Below, piece by piece: positions 27,997 to 37,621 of a stretch of DNA of 64,000 nt. Each line of letters starts with the position of its first letter. Position 1 is the first letter of the stretch. The DNA is from Maribacter dokdonensis DSW-8 (GTDB lineage Bacteria; Bacteroidota; Bacteroidia; Flavobacteriales; Flavobacteriaceae): the NCBI RefSeq assembly GCF_001447995.1, contig NZ_LDPE01000005.1, positions 93,121 to 157,120 on the forward strand. Direction: 5' to 3'. A model generated the notes under the pieces. The model did no database searches. It was not told where the DNA came from and saw nothing but the letters and a program-made list of their open reading frames with translations. The position numbers and the translations under genes are program-made.

Positions 27997-28371
27997 TTAC
28001 GTTAAGGTTATAAGCTTGTCTTTAAGAAGTGAAAAATCTAAAGGTTTGGTTAGAAAGTCGTCTGCACCTAGATTTTTTGCCATTGTTCTATTTTCATCAT
28101 CTCCATAAGCGGTAATCATCATAACCATTGGTGGTGGTTTCACATAATTTTTTTTGATATTCTCCAATAACTCTAAACCGCTCATGCCAGGCATATTGAT
28201 ATCTGATAAAATCAATACCGCTTCATGCTGCATTGTTTTCATAATTTTGAGTGCATCTTCTCCCGAGAATGCAAAAACAAATTCTAGTTCCTCTTTTCTT
28301 ATTTCTTTTCTAAAACGCTGTTGAAAAAGCACTTTTACATCTTGTTCGTCATCTACAACTAATATCTTCAT
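27997..28371 (-). CDS. Stand-alone response regulator receiver
   Basis: A 124-aa CheY-like receiver with no output domain. It has DDEQD at the N-terminus, phospho-acceptor Asp in [12 protein letters not shown], Thr in [12 protein letters not shown] and Lys in DFLTKPLDF. Its first 60 residues are strikingly similar to the receiver of the downstream cyclase ([21 protein letters not shown] against [21 protein letters not shown]), so one probably arose from the other. It could act as a phosphate sink or shuttle between the kinases and the cyclase. Confidence 0.9.
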   Translation of the reverse strand: MKILVVDDEQDVKVLFQQRFRKEIRKEELEFVFAFSGEDALKIMKTMQHEAVLILSDINMPGMSGLELLENIKKNYVKPPPMVMMITAYGDDENRTMAKNLGADDFLTKPLDFSLLKDKLITLT

Positions 28372-28422
28372 AAGGTGGATTTTTTATAATTTTTAATACT
28401 TTTTATGGGGAACATTAATTGT

Positions 28423-31400
28423 TTATTTCATTGGTAATGAGATGGTGAAGGTGGTGCCTTCTCCTTGTTTTGTTTCTACCGTTAATTCGCCACCATGTAC
28501 CTTTACAATATCATAGCTTAGCGATAGTCCTAATCCGGTGCCTTCACCAGAAGGTTTGGTAGTAAAAAAGGGCTGAAATATTTTATCCAATACCTCTTTA
28601 GGCACTCCATTACCATTATCAGATACTTTAATGAGCACCATTTTGCCCAGTTTTTCTGTACTTACAGAAACGGTAGGTTCGTAACCTTTTGGGTTTTCTT
28701 CTTTTTTCTTTTTTACCACATAAAAGGCATTGGTAATGAGGTTTAGAATAACCCTCCCAATATCCTGGCCAACAATGTTTATTTTACCGATAGCATCATC
28801 AAAGTCGGTATTTAACGTGGCATTGAAGCTTTTGTCCTTTGCACGTAAACCATGGTAGGCTAGGCGTAGGTATTCATCTGATAAAGTATTGATATCAGTC
28901 ATTTCTTTTTGACCGGTGCTGCTACGGCTATGCTGTAGCATTCCTTTCACGATACCATCGGCACGTTTGCCATGAAAGATAATTTTATCTTCGTTGGCAG
29001 ATACATCTTTAGCCAAAGCTTTTACTTCATCATAATTACCATTTTCAATTTCTTCTTCCAGTTCTTCCAGAAGTTCTTTATTTACCTCAGAGAAGTTGTT
29101 GACAAAGTTTAGCGGATTTTGAATTTCATGGGCAATCCCGGCAGTGAGTTCACCCAAACTTGCCATTTTCTCGGATTGTATAAGCTTTGATTGTGTAGAC
29201 TTTAATTCGTCTATTTTAGTCTTAAGCTGAACCGTTCTATGAGAAACACGTTCTTCTAAGATTCTATTCTCTTTAGTTAATTTTCTGGCTCTAAAAACAA
29301 TATATGCCCTTAAAATACTAGCTGCAATTAAACCGAAGAGCAAGTATGCCCACCAAGTTTGCCACCATGGCGGATTTATTTTAAATGAAAGTGTATCTGG
29401 AACGGACCAGTCGCTATTCCCACTTCTATCAGCCACTTTGAAGGTGTAATCCCCTGGTTTTAAGTTATAATAGTTTTTGGTCTTGGTAGCATTTGCAGCA
29501 TAGCTCCAATCTTCATCTTCACCATCTAGAATAAAACGATAGTTTAATTTATCCCTGTTGAATATATCATTACTTCCATAACTAAAACTAATACTGTTCT
29601 GGTCATAGGGTAGGATAAGGCCTTGAGGTAGGTTGTAAAGATGTTTTACCGACTCCCATGTTATACCATTGGTATTGGCATAGGTTGAAGTTTGCACCTT
29701 TGTAGAATCTTTCTTTAGATTGAACCCGAACCCCGGGTTTTCATCCATGACGAAAATGTTGTTAATTTTCACTGTTCCAGTAGTACTATCTTGTTGTGGT
29801 TCTGAATTAAGAACAAGTAGTTTCCACTCATTGGAATCATTCGTAACACCTGACCAAAACTGGCCGTTTTTTAAAAATTTAGGTGAATTTTGTAAATAAT
29901 CATTCGATTTAAAACCGAGTCCACCATTAAAATTGTAGAAGCCTTTATCTGTTGTTTTTGCAGTGGCTTTTTCCATGGCAATTAAACCATTACCACTAGC
30001 CGCATACATAAAGTTCCCTCTTTCAACTAGGTCGTAAAAATCTAGTGGGTATAATCCATTTTCACTTTCAATAGTAGTAAGCGTATTTTGTTCTAAATTA
30101 AGTATGTCTATACCGTTTAAGGTTGCTATCCATAATTCACCTTCATTAGAAAGTTTTGCTGAAGATACATTTTCATGGCTAAGACCTTGCTCTTTACTAA
30201 GATAACTAACAGAGTTCGTTTTTAAATTTAGTTTGGCTAGTCCGTTTGTAGTAGGAACCCAAAGAATTTCTTTGTCATAAGCTATGATGGATCCGCTTCC
30301 TGCATTTAAAATTTCCTGGCCATTTTTAGAGACTGCTTTTTTAACGGTGTTGTTTTCAATATTAAATATGTACAGTCCTAATCTAGAGTAGTTCGCAATT
30401 GTACCTTCATTTAAAATAGAAATTCCTGCACCAAAAATGTTGGAAGAATTGGCATAGACGGAAAGTTTATTTTTCTTTTTATCAAGAATAGAAAAGCCGG
30501 GCCTTGTGCTTAAATAATACATGTCCGGTGATATTTCTTTGATAAAATTGATTGTATTGGGTGCACTATGTAATTGCTCAAAACTTAGGGTTTTTATAGT
30601 ATTTTTATTTAAGTCAATAATATTTATACCCGCAGCGGTTCCAAGCCATAGTTCACCCTTTGAGTCTTCTTCTATTTCCCAAACTTGGTCATCTATTAAG
30701 CCTCTGGTGGTATCAAAATATTCTGTTTGTAAAGTAAATTCATTGGCGATAATTACTCCATTATCAGTGGAGGCAATCCAAAGTGACCCATCCTTACGCT
30801 TTAAGGGTGTTGGTATTTTAAGGGATTCTTCTCGTTTAGCGTTTAGCTTAATTTTTTTAGAGGCATTTCTATTTGCACTTAGAATATATGCCTCTCTAGG
30901 GCCAAATATCCATAAGTTGTCGTCAGAATCAAATTCCATATTGTCACCCTTTATGGTATATCCGTTTTCTTCACCTAATACACTAACTTTATTCTTATCT
31001 AATGCTATTCTTAAAATGCTTGGAGTGGTTTTAGTATCAGGATTTGGGTAAGGGTAACTTAACCAAATACCATTTTGTGCATCTTCTTTAAATTCATAAA
31101 CAACAGAATTTATTTCTAAATTGGCTATAGTTGAGATTGTTTTAATCTCAGTTCTTTCTTTATTCAATACCGCAAGACCATCTATAAACCCTAACCATAA
31201 GTTATCTTTGCTATCTTCAAAAAGTTTAAAGGGCTTATTTCGTCCTATATTTGAAATCTTTTGCAAACTTTTCATTTCCGAGTCCATTTTGTATATCCCT
31301 TCACTATCGGAGATTATGTATAGGGTTCCCGTATGATCGCAAAGAATGTCAAACGGTATAAAGCTTGCCGTTTTAGTTATTGTATAGGCTGTATTGTTTA

Positions 31401-32070
31401 TAAAGTCTAACACCGTTAAAAAATTTGGTCCAGGACTTACCAACCAAAGCTTACCTTGTTGGTCAAATGTCATTTTATACACTCCTGGGTAATCGTAAAC
31501 TAAGGCGTTCTCACCATCATAGTAGGTTAGGGGTGTATTATTCATGGAAGATCCTATCCAAATACCACCATCCTCAGTTTCTAAAAACGATGTAATATCG
31601 TTAGAGGGCAATCCCTCATTTGTGGAAAGCTGTAGAAGATTCACATTTGTGCCAGCCATATTCGCTGGGGGTTTCATTTTAGTAATAGTTGGTTTTTTTA
31701 TGGTAGATTTTGTAACTGTAAATGACGCAGAATCAAGCTTCAATTTCTCTACAGGAAAATTTTCCCAATCCAAATCGTATTCTTTCATGGGAGTTTCCAG
31801 TGGCTTAAATTCATTAAATTCAAACGGTTTGCTTGGCAAGGCATCTACGTTTAAATCATAAAAAACGGGAGTTGTCAGCGTATCATTGATTATGGTTTCC
31901 CATTCAAAAGGTTCGGGGTCCGTAAATTGTAATGGGATGGTTTCTGGAACCTTAAAATTACCTACTGTAGTTTCCGTTTCGGACTTGCTTTGTTTGTGGC
32001 AAGAAACCAAAAACAAGCAGCAGAAAAAGCCTATTATAAGTACAAGTTTACTTTGTTGTATATTTTTCAT
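28423..32070 (-). CDS. Sensor histidine kinase with two-component propeller sensor
   Basis: A 1215-aa sensor kinase. The N-terminus has a lipoprotein signal (CCLFLVSC), then two-component regulator propellers (repeats like GGIWIGSS, GELWLGTAAGI), a Y_Y_Y domain, a membrane helix (WWQTWWAYLLFGLIAASILR), a coiled coil, and a kinase core. The phospho-acceptor is His981 in [16 protein letters not shown]-binding boxes are NLITNAF, DNGNGVP and GTGLGLS. Unlike the classic hybrid regulators of polysaccharide use, it lacks a receiver and AraC output; the neighbouring receivers probably take that place. It has both a lipid anchor and a membrane helix. Confidence 0.9.
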   Translation of the reverse strand: MKNIQQSKLVLIIGFFCCLFLVSCHKQSKSETETTVGNFKVPETIPLQFTDPEPFEWETIINDTLTTPVFYDLNVDALPSKPFEFNEFKPLETPMKEYDLDWENFPVEKLKLDSASFTVTKSTIKKPTITKMKPPANMAGTNVNLLQLSTNEGLPSNDITSFLETEDGGIWIGSSMNNTPLTYYDGENALVYDYPGVYKMTFDQQGKLWLVSPGPNFLTVLDFINNTAYTITKTASFIPFDILCDHTGTLYIISDSEGIYKMDSEMKSLQKISNIGRNKPFKLFEDSKDNLWLGFIDGLAVLNKERTEIKTISTIANLEINSVVYEFKEDAQNGIWLSYPYPNPDTKTTPSILRIALDKNKVSVLGEENGYTIKGDNMEFDSDDNLWIFGPREAYILSANRNASKKIKLNAKREESLKIPTPLKRKDGSLWIASTDNGVIIANEFTLQTEYFDTTRGLIDDQVWEIEEDSKGELWLGTAAGINIIDLNKNTIKTLSFEQLHSAPNTINFIKEISPDMYYLSTRPGFSILDKKKNKLSVYANSSNIFGAGISILNEGTIANYSRLGLYIFNIENNTVKKAVSKNGQEILNAGSGSIIAYDKEILWVPTTNGLAKLNLKTNSVSYLSKEQGLSHENVSSAKLSNEGELWIATLNGIDILNLEQNTLTTIESENGLYPLDFYDLVERGNFMYAASGNGLIAMEKATAKTTDKGFYNFNGGLGFKSNDYLQNSPKFLKNGQFWSGVTNDSNEWKLLVLNSEPQQDSTTGTVKINNIFVMDENPGFGFNLKKDSTKVQTSTYANTNGITWESVKHLYNLPQGLILPYDQNSISFSYGSNDIFNRDKLNYRFILDGEDEDWSYAANATKTKNYYNLKPGDYTFKVADRSGNSDWSVPDTLSFKINPPWWQTWWAYLLFGLIAASILRAYIVFRARKLTKENRILEERVSHRTVQLKTKIDELKSTQSKLIQSEKMASLGELTAGIAHEIQNPLNFVNNFSEVNKELLEELEEEIENGNYDEVKALAKDVSANEDKIIFHGKRADGIVKGMLQHSRSSTGQKEMTDINTLSDEYLRLAYHGLRAKDKSFNATLNTDFDDAIGKINIVGQDIGRVILNLITNAFYVVKKKKEENPKGYEPTVSVSTEKLGKMVLIKVSDNGNGVPKEVLDKIFQPFFTTKPSGEGTGLGLSLSYDIVKVHGGELTVETKQGEGTTFTISLPMK

Positions 32071-32088
32071 ACTGGTTTGGTTGTTGGT

Positions 32089-34209
32089 CTAGTTTGGTAA
32101 TTCTATAATAAATGTGGTTCCCTTATTTTTTGTTGTTTCCACTTTTAACTTTCCATCATGTCCTTTTGTCACAATATCATAACTCATGCTTAACCCCAAG
32201 CCGGTACCTTGACCGGTAGGTTTGGTGGTGAAAAAGGGCTGGAATATTTTCTCTTTGACTTTTTCAGGAATACCATCACCATTATCAGAAACACTAATAG
32301 TGATATGTTCATCAGACTTTTTGGTACTGACAGCAACTATGGGCTTAAAACTAACATCTCTTTGTTTTTTCTCGTTTACCGCATAAAACGCGTTGGTAAT
32401 CAAATTAAGAATTACCCGCCCCATGTCCTGTGGTACAATATTTACTTTTCCAATGCTCTCGTCAAAATCGGTAATGAGTTCTGCATTAAATGATTTATCC
32501 TTTGCTCGCAGACCATGATAGGCTAAGCGCAAATACTCATCAGCAAGGGCATTGATATCAGTTGGTTCTTTTGTGCCGCTATTGCTTCTAGAATGTTGTA
32601 ACATACCTTTTACAATATTGTCCGCACGTTTGCCGTGATGGTTTATTTTTTCTAGGTTTTGTTTGATATCCAATGAAATAGCCTTCACTTCTTCAAGATC
32701 TCCTTTATCCAATTCCTCGTTCATTTCATCAACAAGTTCGTTGCTTACCTCAGAGAAATTATTGACGAAGTTTAACGGATTCTGAATTTCATGGGCAATG
32801 CCGGCAGTGAGTTCACCAAGGCTCGCCATTTTTTCAGATTGGATGAGTTGAGATTGGGTGGTTTTTAATTCTTCTAAAGATTGATTAAGTGCTGCTGTGC
32901 GCTCCTTAACTTGTTGCTCTAAAGTATTTTTTTGTTGAGATAAAATGGATTCTTTTTCTTTGGATAATTCTTGGACACGATTTAAATTTAATCTTAAATC
33001 TTGACTGCGCTTTCCAAATGCGTAACCTAAATAGATAGCTAAAACAACAGGAACGAGCATAAAAGAAAAAGGAATAAATTTATCTATCCGCTGGTCTACT
33101 AAACCCATATACCAACATATCATTAAAATCCAAAAGGCCAGGTTAATACAACTAGAACTTAAAAATAAAAAGCTGGCAACTTTATTTTTGTTCCAAGATT
33201 TTAAACTTAAACGTATAATACCAGCATAAAGGAAAATTGACCAGATTGGCCCCAACTGCTCAGGATCATATAAAAAGTAACAACCTATAGTTAAAAAACA
33301 TAAAAAACTAATAGCTTTAAAAACAAGGTCTATAGGCTGTGCTAATATTTTGTAAAAACAGAACAAAAGAATAAGGCTTGAAATAAGAATGCAAGTGTCA
33401 TAATAAAAAGTTAGCCAAAAATAAGTGCCAGTATTATGATAGAACGACAATACTCCTAATGTAAATAGAATTAAGAATAATAAAGAGGCAGCAAAATAAC
33501 CGTTAATTTTCTCTTTAGGAAAGAAAATAAAAAACGATAGGAAAATAATAAACATTAGAATAGCAAGACCAAGTGAGATATAATAACTATTGACATATTG
33601 TTGAAAAAAAGCTACACGTTTATTCTTTACCACATCAGTTGAATTGGCATTACGCAAAGACGATATATAAATTCTAATTAGTCCGTTATGATAGTAGATA
33701 GGGTATTTGTATTGCGCATTGACAAAACGTACAGCTAAAATTTGTTCCTTGCCTATCTCTAAAGGTAAATGAAGCACTTGGCTAAATGGGTTATGGTAGA
33801 TAACTTCATCCTTATTAGAGCTTACACTGCCCAATTGGTGAATTAGTTTGCCATCTAAATAAATTTCTGAAGCTCCTTCTTGAAAGATATTTAAAACCAG
33901 TGCATCATTTAATGACTGGTCTGCCATAATACGTTTACGCAACCATACAATTTCGCCCCTATCTGCAATTACGTTTTTTCCATCAAGCAGATTTAAGTTA
34001 TTACTAGAGAATTTATTCCAGGTAGAATCATCAAATTCTGGATTTGCCCATAATTTATTATCTCCTTTTTGATAACGCCAATCCATTCCAAGAATCATCC
34101 AGTTATCAGCAACAGTACTATCTGTAATGACTAACACTTTGTCCTCTTGACTAAAAACTGTCAACGAAAGTAGAAAGCCAATAATGTATAATATATGTTT
34201 CATTATCAT
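32089..34209 (-). CDS. 7TMR-DISM sensor histidine kinase
   Basis: A 706-aa kinase. A signal peptide and a periplasmic jelly-roll domain (DWRYQKGDNKLWANPEFDDS, 7TMR-DISMED2-like) precede seven membrane helices (about 205-390). A coiled coil and a HisKA/HATPase core follow. The phospho-acceptor is His473 in [11 protein letters not shown]1 and G2 boxes are NLITNAF, DNGDGIP and GTGLGLS. The core is nearly identical to that of the next kinase gene upstream. The stop of that gene abuts this start. Confidence 0.9.
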   Translation of the reverse strand: MIMKHILYIIGFLLSLTVFSQEDKVLVITDSTVADNWMILGMDWRYQKGDNKLWANPEFDDSTWNKFSSNNLNLLDGKNVIADRGEIVWLRKRIMADQSLNDALVLNIFQEGASEIYLDGKLIHQLGSVSSNKDEVIYHNPFSQVLHLPLEIGKEQILAVRFVNAQYKYPIYYHNGLIRIYISSLRNANSTDVVKNKRVAFFQQYVNSYYISLGLAILMFIIFLSFFIFFPKEKINGYFAASLLFLILFTLGVLSFYHNTGTYFWLTFYYDTCILISSLILLFCFYKILAQPIDLVFKAISFLCFLTIGCYFLYDPEQLGPIWSIFLYAGIIRLSLKSWNKNKVASFLFLSSSCINLAFWILMICWYMGLVDQRIDKFIPFSFMLVPVVLAIYLGYAFGKRSQDLRLNLNRVQELSKEKESILSQQKNTLEQQVKERTAALNQSLEELKTTQSQLIQSEKMASLGELTAGIAHEIQNPLNFVNNFSEVSNELVDEMNEELDKGDLEEVKAISLDIKQNLEKINHHGKRADNIVKGMLQHSRSNSGTKEPTDINALADEYLRLAYHGLRAKDKSFNAELITDFDESIGKVNIVPQDMGRVILNLITNAFYAVNEKKQRDVSFKPIVAVSTKKSDEHITISVSDNGDGIPEKVKEKIFQPFFTTKPTGQGTGLGLSMSYDIVTKGHDGKLKVETTKNKGTTFIIELPN

Positions 34210-36387
34210 TTAAATTATAGGAAAAATGATTTTAAAAGTGGTTCCTTCACCTTGTTGTGTTGTTACCAGCAATTCACCACTATGCCCCTTAGTAATAATA
34301 TCGTAACTCATACTTAAACCCAAGCCGGTACCCTGCCCGGTAGGTTTGGTGGTGAAAAAGGGTTGGAATATTTTCTCTACAATTTCCTTCGGAATGCCAT
34401 TACCGTTATCGGAAATAGAAATTTGTACACTTTGAGACCCTCCCCCAACCCCTCCAAGGAGGGGAGTTCGCTTTGAGGTAATTTTTACGGTAGGTTTATA
34501 ACCTTCAATGTCAGAATTAGCTTTTTCATTTACCGCATAAAAGGCATTGGTAATCAAATTGAGAATTACCCTCCCCATGTCTTGTGGTACAATATTTACT
34601 TTTCCAATGCTCTCGTCAAAATCGGTTATGAGTTCTGCATTAAAAGATTTATCCTTTGCTCGCAGACCATGATAGGCCAAGCGCAAATACTCATCGGCAA
34701 GGGCATTTATATCCGTAAGTTCTTTTGTGCCATTACTACTTCTAGAATGTTGTAACATACCTTTTACAATATTGTCTGCACGTTTGCCGTGATGGTTTAT
34801 TTTTTCAAGGTTTTGTTTGATATCCAACGAAATAGCCTTCACTTCTTCAAAATCTCCTTTATCCAATTCCTCGTTCATTTCATCAACAAGTTCGCTGCTT
34901 ACTTCAGAGAAATTATTGACGAAGTTTAAGGGGTTTTGAATTTCATGGGCAATACCAGCAGTTAACTCTCCAAGACTCGCCATTTTTTCAGATTGGATGA
35001 GTTGAGATTGGGTGGTTTTTAATTCATCTAAGGATTGATTTAATTCTGATGTTCTTTCTTTTACTTTTAATTCTAACTTTTCATTTTGAGAAGCAATAAG
35101 CGCACTCTTTTCAGCTTCGACCTTTACAAGTTCCATTGCATTTTTACGCATATCCTCATTTTTCTCTCTCATGCGATATGCGACAAATGCCAACATTCCA
35201 AAATAAAAAATTCCCTTACCGATTAAGTCACTGTTTACAGAAACTAATCTTAAACTAAGATGATCACCAGAAGCGAGCCATCTATATATAAGTCCTAGAT
35301 AAGAAGTAGTAAATGATAAAAATAAACTAAACATGACTACCCTGACAGATATTACTTTTTTTCTGGATTTTAATGCGAAAATGAGTAAAAATATGGCAAT
35401 CCCTATTACCGTAATTAGGTAGGAATAAGAACTGAAATACATTGCTAAAGATGCTATTATACAGAATAGAATCAACCATTTTTTAAGGTTTCCATATAAC
35501 ATCCTATAGCCCAATAAAAGACATAATATAGGGAAGAAGAAAAATAAAATATTACTTACATAATCTAATGTAATCATGATGTTAGAAGGTAGGGTGAAAA
35601 ATAAACTATCTCCACCAAAGAATGCCGATGCAATGGTTTCTAGTAACATTACAGTGCAAAAAAGAGCTATAATTAATAACTCCTTTTCATCTCTAATTAG
35701 AATATAGAGAAGCCAGAAAAGAATTGAGAATATAAAAGAGCTGATCAAGTCAAATAAAGCTTTAAAACTCAATAAACTCATATAGTCAAAATACGCGTTG
35801 GATACAATTCTGGTTGAACCCACTAGAGCTTTGGTTATGTTTCCATAAGTGCTATAGTCAACATAATGTATCGTTAATGTATGTACTGTATCAGGTTCTA
35901 AAAATATTGGGGTTCTTATTTCAAAATCTTGAATGTGTTCTTTAAATGAGGCTCTATCGTTCCCTTTTTCGCCAAATTGGCGGAACAACTTTCCATTTAA
36001 ATAAATATCCTCAGCAGCATGATCTTCTTTATCTAAATAGAGAGGAAGCTTTGCTATAGCACTATCAATAGTAAACTGCAATCTGAACCATCCTTCAAAT
36101 TTTCCAGAACTATCTACCATATCATTAGTTATCTCAGAAGGACTTAATCGTTCCCAGCCAGCTAAATCAATCTCTACAGGAGATAAATCTTTTTCATTGC
36201 CCGATTTAAAAATCCAACCTTCTCTATTTTTCAACGTTAAACCAAATAGTGGATCTACATCTGCTTTCGTAAAATGTATAATGGTATCTAGTGCCAATCC
36301 ATTTTTATCTACCGGGTTTTCTTGCCCACTTGCCGTAATTAGCATAGAGAAAAATAGCGTGATGAATAGGAGGGATTGTTTAATCAT
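34210..36387 (-). CDS. 7TMR-DISM sensor histidine kinase with in-frame repeat insert
   Basis: A 725-aa kinase, first gene of the signalling operon. Architecture is the same as its neighbour: signal peptide, periplasmic domain, seven membrane helices (about 205-405), coiled coil, then a kinase core with His481. Residues 640-652 ([13 protein letters not shown]) interrupt a loop before the G1 box and are absent from the two paralogues. Their DNA is a copy of the GC-rich palindromic repeat seen elsewhere in the window. The catalytic boxes NLITNAF, DNGNGIP and GTGLGLS remain in frame, so the kinase may still work. Confidence 0.9.
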   Translation of the reverse strand: MIKQSLLFITLFFSMLITASGQENPVDKNGLALDTIIHFTKADVDPLFGLTLKNREGWIFKSGNEKDLSPVEIDLAGWERLSPSEITNDMVDSSGKFEGWFRLQFTIDSAIAKLPLYLDKEDHAAEDIYLNGKLFRQFGEKGNDRASFKEHIQDFEIRTPIFLEPDTVHTLTIHYVDYSTYGNITKALVGSTRIVSNAYFDYMSLLSFKALFDLISSFIFSILFWLLYILIRDEKELLIIALFCTVMLLETIASAFFGGDSLFFTLPSNIMITLDYVSNILFFFFPILCLLLGYRMLYGNLKKWLILFCIIASLAMYFSSYSYLITVIGIAIFLLIFALKSRKKVISVRVVMFSLFLSFTTSYLGLIYRWLASGDHLSLRLVSVNSDLIGKGIFYFGMLAFVAYRMREKNEDMRKNAMELVKVEAEKSALIASQNEKLELKVKERTSELNQSLDELKTTQSQLIQSEKMASLGELTAGIAHEIQNPLNFVNNFSEVSSELVDEMNEELDKGDFEEVKAISLDIKQNLEKINHHGKRADNIVKGMLQHSRSSNGTKELTDINALADEYLRLAYHGLRAKDKSFNAELITDFDESIGKVNIVPQDMGRVILNLITNAFYAVNEKANSDIEGYKPTVKITSKRTPLLGGVGGGSQSVQISISDNGNGIPKEIVEKIFQPFFTTKPTGQGTGLGLSMSYDIITKGHSGELLVTTQQGEGTTFKIIFPII
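34437..34467. repeat. GC-rich palindromic repeat inside kinase gene
   Basis: ACCCTCCCCCAACCCCTCC followed by AAGGAGGGGAG. The CCCCTCC..GGAGGGG palindrome and flanking C-run match copies at 23666-23696 and 23788-23818. It is translated in frame within the ATP-binding domain. Confidence 0.8.
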
Positions 36388-36613
36388 TAATTTTTAAGTT
36401 ATTAGTTGAACCTAGTTCAAAAATGGTTCTAAAGAAATTGGAGGTTGAAGAGATAATTAAAGATAACTTATTGACAGAAGTACCATTAAAACAAGTGTCA
36501 TCATTGAAAATGTAAGTATGGGTTGTTTGGTAGACATTTATGTAACCAAGTAGCCATTTGGTATTGATTTCAATGACTTGATTTTCCCTTTTTAAAGCTA
36601 ATTTCATGCACAA
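36380..36613 (-). CDS. Possible small protein (77 aa), unrecognised
   Basis: A 77-aa frame that starts with a cluster of Met and Lys residues and overlaps the start of the first kinase gene by 8 bp. No domain, signal or membrane segment is recognised. The overlap with the operon start makes a leader gene possible, but chance is equally likely. Confidence 0.25.
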   Translation of the reverse strand: MCMKLALKRENQVIEINTKWLLGYINVYQTTHTYIFNDDTCFNGTSVNKLSLIISSTSNFFRTIFELGSTNNLKIND

Positions 36614-36756
36614 TTGGTGGTTGGTTTAAAAAAATAGCACTGATTACAACTTCATCCTCGTATTTAATTTTTTGAATTAAACACAAGACAAATAAGGCTA
36701 CACATCAGGGGGCGATGAGCAACATATTGTGAATCAGAAAAATAAAGGGGAATTTT

Positions 36757-36796
36757 ACACCCTTAAAGTACGTAATAACTTTTACTTTAAGAGTGT
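36757..36796. terminator. Hairpin after peptidase E gene
   Basis: CTTAAAGTA and TACTTTAAG form a perfect 9-bp stem extended by ACAC/GTGT. It lies 80-120 bp downstream of the peptidase E stop and ahead of the signalling operon, so it probably insulates them. The rest of 36614-36878 shows nothing recognisable. Confidence 0.55.
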
Positions 36797-36878
36797 TTTA
36801 TTAAGAATTTAGATGCAAGAGATGAACTAGAATCCTTAATAAGGATATTAGCACATAAAATATAGTTATAGATTGAAG

Positions 36879-37571
36879 TTATGTAATAACAGTACTCGGT
36901 ATCAGTTCTTCTACAATTTCACCATCTTTTAAATATACGTAGTACGAATGGTTTTCATTGTTCAATGAGACTGAAGTATGAACTTCACCATCAATAAAAT
37001 GAATAGCGGAACGGTCGTCGCAGGCATAACCATCGGATAGTTTGCCGGTCTTTATGTTTTCAAAGTATAAAGGTCTTCGTGAAGTTTCAGAATTGTAATG
37101 CGGGCAGTGGCTCTTGTCTATAAATGACATGCCGCCAACAATACTTAATTCTTTTGGTCTAGAATCTGTAGTACCGCCATTAAACCAGCATAAAGAACCA
37201 GCGCTGCCACCACCCATAACTACGCCGTTGTCATAAGCTTTTTTAAGGGCAACATCAATGCCTTGCGCTTTCCAAATGGCGAGCATGTTCAACGTATTTC
37301 CACCACCAACGATTATGGCATCCATCCGGGAGATGATCTCATCGAACGATTCTTTTTGGTCGTAAGAATTAATCCAGACCGAAAGTACATGTGGGGTAAC
37401 ATCTATCTGTGAGCACACCTCATAGAAAGAAGCAATATACTGAGCGTCTTCACCACTAGCTGTAGGAATAAAACACATATTCGGTTTTTCCTTGCCAGTA
37501 GCTTTGGCAATGTAGTTTAAGAAAGGTACGGTATGGCGGCCACTGCCGTAAATTACCATTTGCTTTTTCAT
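36879..37571 (-). CDS. Peptidase E-like serine peptidase (S51)
   Basis: A 230-aa cytoplasmic protein of the S51 family, related to alpha-aspartyl dipeptidase and cyanophycinase. The nucleophile Ser is in GVVMGGGSAGSLCWF, and IIVGGGNTLNMLAIW is the conserved preceding loop. It would hydrolyse Asp-containing dipeptides or similar. No cyanophycin synthetase is nearby. Confidence 0.87.
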   Translation of the reverse strand: MKKQMVIYGSGRHTVPFLNYIAKATGKEKPNMCFIPTASGEDAQYIASFYEVCSQIDVTPHVLSVWINSYDQKESFDEIISRMDAIIVGGGNTLNMLAIWKAQGIDVALKKAYDNGVVMGGGSAGSLCWFNGGTTDSRPKELSIVGGMSFIDKSHCPHYNSETSRRPLYFENIKTGKLSDGYACDDRSAIHFIDGEVHTSVSLNNENHSYYVYLKDGEIVEELIPSTVIT

Positions 37572-37621
37572 AAAGACGATAAAATTTTTATGCTAAAGAT
37601 AAAATGAATTATTAACAGAAG

